A DNA stretch of 9,108 nt from JBDHZU01 sp039812085 (GTDB lineage Bacteria; Actinomycetota; Actinomycetes; S36-B12; UBA10799), in contig JBDHZU010000079.1 of NCBI GenBank assembly GCA_039812085.1, positions 1 to 9,108 of the forward strand. Direction: 5' to 3'. The translations under genes were made by a program, and so were the position numbers. Positions within the stretch are counted from its first letter, which is position 1, and every line of letters starts with the position of its first letter. The notes beneath the pieces are model-generated. The model did no database searches. It had not been told where the DNA came from and was given only the letters and a program-made list of their open reading frames with translations. Positions 1-6,248 of the stretch are shown here, piece after piece.

Positions 1-1
1 C

Positions 2-550
2 CTTTTCGTTATTTTTGGCACCTTGATGATCCCGTTGGTTCCGTTGGTCGCGAACCTGCTGGATATGTCTTCCCGGATGGCGGGGTTGTGGGCCGGTGGC
101 TCCATCCAAGAGATTGCTCAGGTTGTCGCTGCCGGAGGCATCTTGGGTTCCGGTGCGCTCGCCACGGCTGTCATCGTGAAACTTGCTCGCGTGCTGCTAC
201 TTGCTCCCGTGGTTGCCGTGATCAGCATTCGACAGCGGCGTCTCAGCGCCACGGCAGATGGCGACTCGCAAACTCAAGCAAAGCGGCCACCCATCGTTCC
301 GCTGTTCATCGTCGGATTCATCGCCATGATGCTGGTCCGTTCGTTCATCCCATTGCCGCACGCTGCGCTGACGCTCGGATTGGTGCTGCAAACCGGGTTG
401 CTGTCGGCGGCGATGTTTGGACTTGGTTGCGGGGTCAACATTCGCAGTCTGATCTCAGTGGGTATCCGCCCATTTGTGCTCGCGACGCTCTCGACTGTGC
501 TGGTCGCGACGATCGCCTACTTCGGGACCGTGATTGCCCTCGCTGCCTGA
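2..550 (+). CDS. YeiH/UPF0324-type putative sulfate exporter family membrane protein (C-terminal part, 5'-truncated)
   Basis: This reading frame is already open at base 2 and ends at TGA 548-550. About 182 C-terminal residues are visible; the full family length is about 350, so roughly half the gene lies left of the window. The family signature is clear: AGLWAGGSIQEIAQVVAAGG followed by a segment ending VKLARVLLLAPV. Downstream come PLFIVGFIAMMLVRS, then a glycine-rich MFGLGCGVNIRSLISVGIRP stretch that matches the end of YeiH-like proteins. About five hydrophobic membrane segments can be seen, with a short polar loop (RQRRLSATADGDSQTQAKR) between the second and third. The family is annotated as putative sulfate exporters mainly by prediction, so substrate and direction of transport are uncertain. 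Many relatives have His in the GT-(I/V)-HE motif, where this protein has Gln (GSIQE). No internal start is proposed, because TTG 23 and ATG 26 are simply codons within the truncated gene. Family call is good; function is weak. Confidence 0.86.
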   Translation, partial: LFVIFGTLMIPLVPLVANLLDMSSRMAGLWAGGSIQEIAQVVAAGGILGSGALATAVIVKLARVLLLAPVVAVISIRQRRLSATADGDSQTQAKRPPIVPLFIVGFIAMMLVRSFIPLPHAALTLGLVLQTGLLSAAMFGLGCGVNIRSLISVGIRPFVLATLSTVLVATIAYFGTVIALAA

Positions 551-565
551 GGACGGGAGCGGTGG
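551..565. other. 15-base convergent gap without a recognisable terminator
   Basis: The stop codons of the YeiH-type gene (plus) and the fused membrane-protein gene (minus) are only 15 bases apart. A small inverted repeat, GGTTA-gagg-TAACC at 564-577, overlaps the minus-strand stop codon. Its stem is only five pairs and no T-run follows on either strand. I therefore do not call an intrinsic terminator. Transcripts from the two sides may overlap, or termination may depend on Rho or on sites inside the coding regions. Confidence 0.5.
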
Positions 566-2962
566 TTAGAGGTAACCGGTCTTCTGCAAATTGCTGAATG
601 AGAACCAGCCAGGGATCGTCGGTAGCCAGAAGGTGAAGACGCGGAACAACAACACAGCGGACACCGCCACACCGCCTTCGACGCCTGCTGCTGCAAGACC
701 AGCGGTGAGCGCTGCTTCCACCGCACCCAAACCACCAGGGGTTGGTGCGGCTTGACCGATCGTGGCACCAGCGAGGTAGACCACGCAGATAGCTGCCCAT
801 TCGCCACCGCCGCCGAATGCGCGCACGCACGCAATCAAACAGAGGCAGTAGCCGAGGTTCAGCAGCAGAATGCCGCCGATTCCGGTGACGAGCTTCAATG
901 GTTGCTGTGCCAGTGTCAGTAGACGGGGGCCAACTTGCTGCAAGATCGGACGCACCCGATTGATTGCCCAGTTACGAGTCATTGGCAGGAGTAAGACCGC
1001 GAGAATCAAGATGATCAAAGCGACGCCGACCCACAGAGTCCAAGCAGGTGGGGTGACATCGAGTTCGCTACGAGTACCTGCGATGACGCCAAAACCAAGA
1101 ATGAGCAGCAGGTGCATCACAAAGGCCGCGACTTGTGAGACACCGATACTTGCCGCCGCCAACGCGGGATGAACTCCTGACTGCTGCAGATAACGCACGT
1201 TGACAGCAACCGCTCCCAGCGTGGGCGGAGACACCAAGGTCGCGAATGAAGCGGCTAACTGTGCTTGCAGAGTTCGCCATAGGTTGAGTCGCTCAGGGAC
1301 GAATCCTTCGATCGACATTGCGGCGCCGATGTAGGTCGCAGCAGACAGCAGTACGGCGACGACCGCCCAGCCCCAATTGGCGTCTCGGACTAACTGCGCC
1401 AGATCCACCTTGCCTAACTGGATCAACAACAAGTACGCGGCGACCGTTCCGGCGATTGCGGTGATAATCGTCCGGGGGCGCATCCGTTCGATACGAATTT
1501 GTTCGACGGGCGAGCCTTCGGGAGTGATGGCTTCCAGGTTTTCGCGCAAGGTGACCAGCACGTCCTTGCGACGCTTCATCGCCTTACGCGTCACTGGGGT
1601 AAGAGCCACTGGCTGCAAGACGGGCAATGCCTTGGCAAGTCGTTCGGTGCCAAGCACTCGACGACCGGTGAACACGGCTCGGTCGGGATCAGTCAGCATC
1701 GCCAACGTGCACAACATCTCGGCAATGTCGAGGCGCTGGGCAACATCGCCAGCAGCGACCGAACCTTCGTCAGAGTCCAGCAGCCACACGTTGCCAGAGG
1801 TGTCGCGCAGCATGTGTTCGGCAAACAACGCCCGATGAGAAAGATGCCCTTCCTGCAAGGTGCGTAATGCGCGCCATGCGCCATCGAGATCGTCGTCGGT
1901 CAGGGTGCCACCCAACTGCGCAAATGACACTCCGTCGATTCGTTCATAGGCCAAGAGCGCAGCGTCTGGACCGACCTCGACCACTGCCTCCAAACGAGGG
2001 AGAGGTGCGCCTGCGGCCTGGGCGGCGTAAGCCTGCAATGCAGCATGTTCCAGGCGGGATCGCATCGAGAAGCCAAGTGTCTGTTCACCACGAATACGGA
2101 TCGAACGCCAAGCACCTCGCACCAAACCGGATCCCTCAAGGTCGCGGTCAAGTACGAGAACTTCCAGTCGAGCACCAGAGCCTGTGGTGGCGGAGTAACG
2201 GCGTCCACCAGTGGTCTCGTGGGTGGCGCGCAGCACGGTCAGAGGGAAACCGGACTTCTCCATCGCGGCCGCAACTTCTAGGCCGGACGGACGAGTCGTC
2301 GGAGTCCCAAGCAGGTAGCGCGCGGCGAGACCGATTGCCCAACCCATGAGGGCGGACAAGGCAAGGGCTGCGACCGTGATCCCACCGGCGACGATGTTGG
2401 CGAGCAGGTTCGCGATGACCACCACTGCACAGGCTGCTGCCCAGCGTGGTCGATCGATAAGTCGAGCCACTGTGCTGAACGCGACGATGGCCGCCAATGC
2501 ACCGTTCAGCGGAAGGATCGGCCCAGGAACGGTCAGACCTGTGAGTGCGACCAGAAGCTGCTGGCTGTGACTGTTCTGAATCCAGACCGCAATCGCGATC
2601 ACGACCACCAATGTCACGACCAAGGTGGCGAATGCTTCAACCAGTTGTCGGGCCCGTTTGCGGATCAGTAGGTCGATGCCGGCAGCGATCGGCAACAGCA
2701 ACAAACCAAGGGCTCCCACCAGGTTCGCGATAGTGACGAGCAGGTGAGGAATCTTGGTCGCGCCGACCGTGATGTCGTGATCGAGACCGGTCGCTGTGGA
2801 GGAAGCGAAGTAGGCCGCAGCAAGGACGACAGCGGCGGCACCAAGCACCAGAACGAGGCGAAGCAGGTCCGCGGGGCGGCGGAGTCGTCGGGGGATGACG
2901 TCACCTTCGATGACCAGAGTTGAACCCCGCGCGACAGCGCTGGTCTCTGATACATCCGACAC
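566..2962 (-). CDS. Fused membrane protein: N-terminal membrane bundle, degenerate kinase-like domain, C-terminal LPG-synthase-type membrane domain
   Basis: This 798-residue protein starts at GTG 2962-2960. An in-frame TGA two codons upstream (2966-2968) makes GTG the first possible start, and no good Shine-Dalgarno is visible. Residues 33-218 hold about six membrane segments, preceded by a basic RRLRR patch. Residues 225-430 are soluble and resemble a protein-kinase/aminoglycoside-phosphotransferase fold: a strand around 266-274, a helix with E305, YERIDGVSF (hinge-like, 339-347), HRALFAEHML (376-385, catalytic-loop position) and VWLLDSDEG (392-400, DFG position). The catalytic Asp (A378) and metal-binding Asn (H383) are replaced, so phosphotransfer looks unlikely. 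Residues 497-780 carry about seven to eight further membrane segments, with PTPGGLGAVEAAL (740-752), a hallmark of the lysylphosphatidylglycerol synthase transmembrane (UPF0104) family. There is no C-terminal aminoacyl-transferase domain, so true LPG synthesis is not implied. A role in envelope lipid or polymer handling is inference. Confidence 0.87.
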   Translation of the reverse strand: MSDVSETSAVARGSTLVIEGDVIPRRLRRPADLLRLVLVLGAAAVVLAAAYFASSTATGLDHDITVGATKIPHLLVTIANLVGALGLLLLPIAAGIDLLIRKRARQLVEAFATLVVTLVVVIAIAVWIQNSHSQQLLVALTGLTVPGPILPLNGALAAIVAFSTVARLIDRPRWAAACAVVVIANLLANIVAGGITVAALALSALMGWAIGLAARYLLGTPTTRPSGLEVAAAMEKSGFPLTVLRATHETTGGRRYSATTGSGARLEVLVLDRDLEGSGLVRGAWRSIRIRGEQTLGFSMRSRLEHAALQAYAAQAAGAPLPRLEAVVEVGPDAALLAYERIDGVSFAQLGGTLTDDDLDGAWRALRTLQEGHLSHRALFAEHMLRDTSGNVWLLDSDEGSVAAGDVAQRLDIAEMLCTLAMLTDPDRAVFTGRRVLGTERLAKALPVLQPVALTPVTRKAMKRRKDVLVTLRENLEAITPEGSPVEQIRIERMRPRTIITAIAGTVAAYLLLIQLGKVDLAQLVRDANWGWAVVAVLLSAATYIGAAMSIEGFVPERLNLWRTLQAQLAASFATLVSPPTLGAVAVNVRYLQQSGVHPALAAASIGVSQVAAFVMHLLLILGFGVIAGTRSELDVTPPAWTLWVGVALIILILAVLLLPMTRNWAINRVRPILQQVGPRLLTLAQQPLKLVTGIGGILLLNLGYCLCLIACVRAFGGGGEWAAICVVYLAGATIGQAAPTPGGLGAVEAALTAGLAAAGVEGGVAVSAVLLFRVFTFWLPTIPGWFSFSNLQKTGYL

Positions 2963-3023
2963 GCATCAGATCGTCGCAGATTGTTCCCCTGCTTTGTCGG
3001 TGTGCCGTGATTGTGTTTCATTC
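2963..3023. promoter_or_regulatory. Divergent intergenic region between the fused membrane-protein gene and adnA
   Basis: These 61 bases lie between GTG 2962 (minus) and the preferred adnA ATG 3024 (plus), so promoters for both directions must sit here or overlap the coding ends. I see no convincing -35/-10 pair. TTGTTC at 2980-2985 is -35-like for the plus strand but has no good -10 partner. On the minus strand AACAAT (complement of ATTGTT, 2978-2983) matches four of six -10 bases. Neither start has a purine-rich ribosome site at proper distance, which would fit leaderless transcripts, common in actinobacteria. No clear operator palindrome or SOS-box-like repeat was found. Confidence 0.4.
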
Positions 3024-6000
3024 ATGCCTCCTCACGCCCCGCACACCACTGTGGCGGGCAGCGCTGCGTCAACCGGCGTGGTTGACCTGCGTGAGCAGTC
3101 ACCAGCATGGGCACAAGCGATGGCGCATGACCGCGGACCGATGTTGGTGATCGGTGCCGCCGGAACCGGTAAGTCTGAGCTGATCGCTCAGCGGGTCGCG
3201 CAGTCGATCCGAGCGCAGACGTGTCCTGCCGGGCAGCAGTTGGTATTGGTCAATGATCGGGCAGCCGCTCGTCGGATGACGGCACGCATCGGGGAACTCG
3301 TGGGGTCAGGTTTGATCCCGCCGGTTCTCACGATTCATTCGTGGGCGCTATCGATTCTGGGGCAATCAGGAGCGTCGGCATTCGCGTCACCGGTTCCCCG
3401 GTTGCTGAGTGCTCCAGAACAAGAGCAACGAATCCGTCAGTTGCTGCGAGTGAGTGTCGCGGAAGGTCAACTGGCCTGGCCAGCGAGTCTGGCGGAGGCC
3501 ATCGGTACGCGCGGAATCATTGATGAGATTCGGCGCTTCATGGCGCACTGTCGTGCTGTCGGGGTCCGTCCAACCGGACTTACTCAGTCAGCAATTGATA
3601 CCGACGAACCTGAATGGCTCACCCTTGCTTCCTTCTGGTCGGACTACCTGGATGTGATCGACGCCGAGGACGTCATCGACTACTCCGAACTAGTGGTGCG
3701 TGCCACGAATGCGTTGAGTGATCCCGGTGTGGCCGACGGGTTGCTGGCAAATGTTCGTGCGATTGCCGTTGATGACGCTCAAGACATCGACCCAGCGGGT
3801 TGGGCATTGATTCGGGCAAGCGTTGATGCCACTACCAACCTCTTGCTGGTTGGTGATCCAGATCTTGGGGTCAACAGTTTCCGCGGGGCGACGCCACGTC
3901 TGTTGGTCGAACAAGCGACCGGTATGCCTACTGGTGAGGCGCAGGTTCCCATCGTCGTTCTGGATCGCCAATATCGACAGTCGCAACTTCTGCGAACCGT
4001 CAACCAGCGAGTGCTGCAGCGCGTTCCCGTCCCGTTGTCATCAGCATTGGTCAAGCAGCATCGGACCAATTCATCGACGGTCGTTCATGGGCGTGTCGAG
4101 GTGCTCACCACGACCAGTCATGCAGCGGCGCAACAGCAGATCGTGGATCGGGTTCGTCGGCAGGTATTGGGAGAACGTGGGCATTGGTCGGAGGTTGCGG
4201 TCATCGCACGCACTCGAGACGAGCTGCTTGAACTGCAACAGGAGTTCACGGCTGCCGGAGTGCCCGTTCAACTGTCCTTCGATGACCAGCCGCTGGCAAA
4301 GGTGCATGGTCCACGACGGTTGCTTGATGTGGTTCGACTCGCTGCCCACATGGTCACGTGCGATGACGATGTGAGCGTCTATGAATCGTCGGTTGCAGAC
4401 TGTCTCACCGGTCCGATCATTGGATTGAGTTCCGCGACAGTTCGTCGTTGGGGAATTGCTTTACGCGCAGCAGCGGCGGCTCGCTCAACAACGGGTGTGG
4501 CGACGCAGTCGGCAGCGGAGTTGATGGCGGCAGCTGTCATTGACGATGTTCGAGATGAACCTCTCGCCGTCGCTGAACCGGAGCCAGTCGCGATCCTGCG
4601 GGAACTGGTCTTCGATCTGGCAGAACTGATTCGTGCTGAGGCAAGCATTGAGCAAGTGCTCTGGCGGGTATGGCAAACCGGAACGTGGGCGGCTCGCCTC
4701 GAACAGGCTGCTCTCGATGGTGGGGTGGCAGGACGTTCCGCTGATCGTGACCTTGACGCGATCGTGGCGTTGTTCGATCGTGCCCGACGTTCCGATCAAC
4801 GATTCGACTCACCCCACGCCGTGATCGACTTTCTTGATGAACTTGATCGAGAAGACATTGCGGCGGCGGCCACAATCGCCGACCGCGATGCCGTTGAACT
4901 GCTGACTCCCTACGCCGCGCGGGGCAGGCAATGGCCCACCGTCGTCGTGGTGGGGTTACAAGAGGGAACCTGGCCAGATACCCGGACGATGTCTCGGCTC
5001 CTGGGCACTGATCGGTTATCTGCCGATGGTGTGCAGCAGCCTGCGACGACGAGCGAGCGAATCGCGGATGAACGTCGGCTCGCACATGTGGCGTTTAGCC
5101 GAGCAGTCAACCGGCTGATGATCGTCGGGGTGGACTCTGGTGTCGATGGGGCACAGGTTCCCTCCCGATTCATCGAGGAAGTTGCTCATTGCCCGGGAGT
5201 CGCTGTGGAACGGGGATGCGGTCTGGTTCGGCGGCCCGCCTCCTCGGCAGGGCTGGTCGCTGGCTTCCGGGCAGCACTAGAAGATCCATCCTCGTCGCCG
5301 GCCTTACGACAGGCAGCGGCAGTACGGCTTGCCCAGTTGGCAGATCAATCCATCGCCCCGGCGAATCCCGATAACTGGTGGGGACTGTTGCCAGCCACGG
5401 TGTCGGATCAGCCGGTCCGGCCACCAGATAAGCCAGTGGCGTTATCTGGGTCAGCGTTAACGGCCATCGAGAAATGCTCCCTGTCGTGGTTCCTGGAACG
5501 CGAAGGTCGAGCGCAAACGCCCAGTGGTGCGGCAACAGCATTCGGGTCGCTCATCCATGCCATTGCAGAGGGCGTGGCGAACGGTGATCTGCCCGACGAT
5601 TTAGCGGAACTCACCGATCGACTACGAGACATCTGGGATGCCTTGCCGTACGAGTCTCGTTGGCATCGGGACGCTGAGTTCGATGCTGCCGTCGCGGCAA
5701 TCGGTCGATTCTTAGCGTGGCAAGAATCGGACTCTGCCCGTGAACTCGTGGCAACAGAACTGGAGTTCGACCAAACCGTTGTCGTCACTGATCCGCAAGG
5801 AAATCTGGACTCTGCATCCTTGCGCGGATATGTCGATCGGCTGGAACTTGATGAGGATGGCGGCCTACACATCGTCGATCTCAAGACAGAGAAGCGGGCC
5901 AAGAGTGCGCGTGAGGTCAGCGAACATCATCAACTCGCGGTCTACCAGCTCGCTGCAGAAGAGGGCGCTTTCGATGATGCGCTTGGACTTGCTGACGGAG

Positions 6001-6248
6001 AAGCGGGTCCACCCGTCGCCGGTGCGGAACTCGTCCAACTGCGGATCGATGCCAAAGGCAGCGACTTGCCGAAAGTGCAGCAGCAAACTCCAGAAGATTC
6101 CGAGACGGTCCGGGCTGCACTTGCCCATGCTGTAAGCGTCATTCGCAGCGAGTCATTCATCGCTACCCCGTCAGAAGACGCATGTCGCTTCTGTTCGTTC
6201 CAACGGGTCTGTCCAGCGCAAGATGTCGGTCGGTCGGTGACGCCATGA
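3024..6248 (+). CDS. adnA: AdnA-like subunit of the AdnAB helicase-nuclease (UvrD-like domain plus RecB-family nuclease)
   Basis: Predicted 1074-residue subunit of a two-subunit DNA-end resection enzyme. Motor motifs in order: Q25; Walker A GAAGTGKS (44-51, K50); TIHSW (103-107); motif II VDDAQD (249-254); motif III GDPDLGVNSFRGA (277-289); motif IV RQYR (315-318); motif V TPYAARGRQW (628-637); motif VI DERRLAHVAFSRA (682-694, R693). Motif II has Asp for Glu, motif III has Leu for the usual Gln, and motif V lacks the usual His and Lys, so the motor looks weakened. The nuclease is intact: H845, GYVDR (D938), VDLKT (D952, K954) and Q970/Y974. Cysteines C818, C1054, C1057 and C1063 (C-x2-C-x5-C at the end) form the pattern of an AddB-type iron-sulfur cluster. 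Length suits mycobacterial AdnA. The frame is open back to ATG 2895, but that extension is antisense to the neighbour and adds nothing recognisable, so ATG 3024 is preferred; no Shine-Dalgarno supports it. The gene is coupled to adnB. Confidence 0.9.
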   Translation: MPPHAPHTTVAGSAASTGVVDLREQSPAWAQAMAHDRGPMLVIGAAGTGKSELIAQRVAQSIRAQTCPAGQQLVLVNDRAAARRMTARIGELVGSGLIPPVLTIHSWALSILGQSGASAFASPVPRLLSAPEQEQRIRQLLRVSVAEGQLAWPASLAEAIGTRGIIDEIRRFMAHCRAVGVRPTGLTQSAIDTDEPEWLTLASFWSDYLDVIDAEDVIDYSELVVRATNALSDPGVADGLLANVRAIAVDDAQDIDPAGWALIRASVDATTNLLLVGDPDLGVNSFRGATPRLLVEQATGMPTGEAQVPIVVLDRQYRQSQLLRTVNQRVLQRVPVPLSSALVKQHRTNSSTVVHGRVEVLTTTSHAAAQQQIVDRVRRQVLGERGHWSEVAVIARTRDELLELQQEFTAAGVPVQLSFDDQPLAKVHGPRRLLDVVRLAAHMVTCDDDVSVYESSVADCLTGPIIGLSSATVRRWGIALRAAAAARSTTGVATQSAAELMAAAVIDDVRDEPLAVAEPEPVAILRELVFDLAELIRAEASIEQVLWRVWQTGTWAARLEQAALDGGVAGRSADRDLDAIVALFDRARRSDQRFDSPHAVIDFLDELDREDIAAAATIADRDAVELLTPYAARGRQWPTVVVVGLQEGTWPDTRTMSRLLGTDRLSADGVQQPATTSERIADERRLAHVAFSRAVNRLMIVGVDSGVDGAQVPSRFIEEVAHCPGVAVERGCGLVRRPASSAGLVAGFRAALEDPSSSPALRQAAAVRLAQLADQSIAPANPDNWWGLLPATVSDQPVRPPDKPVALSGSALTAIEKCSLSWFLEREGRAQTPSGAATAFGSLIHAIAEGVANGDLPDDLAELTDRLRDIWDALPYESRWHRDAEFDAAVAAIGRFLAWQESDSARELVATELEFDQTVVVTDPQGNLDSASLRGYVDRLELDEDGGLHIVDLKTEKRAKSAREVSEHHQLAVYQLAAEEGAFDDALGLADGEAGPPVAGAELVQLRIDAKGSDLPKVQQQTPEDSETVRAALAHAVSVIRSESFIATPSEDACRFCSFQRVCPAQDVGRSVTP
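6227..6238 (+). repeat. Short tandem tetranucleotide (CGGT)x3 at the adnA 3' end
   Basis: Three perfect CGGT units lie just before the adnA stop and seven bases ahead of the adnB ATG. They encode part of the GRSV stretch near the AdnA C-terminus. Gain or loss of a unit would shift the last few AdnA codons and the adnA/adnB stop-start overlap. Three units is too short to claim phase variation. The GGTGA at its end (6236-6240) doubles as the probable adnB ribosome site. Confidence 0.5.
6236..6240 (+). promoter_or_regulatory. Probable weak ribosome-binding site and translational coupling for adnB
   Basis: GGTGA lies four bases before ATG 6245 and is a partial Shine-Dalgarno. The adnB ATG overlaps the adnA TGA as ATGA (6245-6248), so ribosomes finishing adnA can restart on adnB. 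This arrangement supports roughly equal output of the two subunits, as expected for a heterodimer. Confidence 0.55.

Noticed and set aside
564..577. GGTTA-gagg-TAACC inverted repeat as an intrinsic terminator
   Set aside because: The stem is only five base pairs and no T-run follows on either strand; it may be chance.
1377..2349. Plus-strand open frames opposite the fused membrane-protein gene
   Set aside because: They are antisense to a long gene with clear domains and have compositions (Arg/Ser/Thr-rich) typical of shadow frames.
2895..3023. 43-residue N-terminal extension of AdnA from ATG 2895
   Set aside because: It would be antisense to the start of the divergent gene, has no ribosome site at a proper distance, and shows no recognisable family residues.
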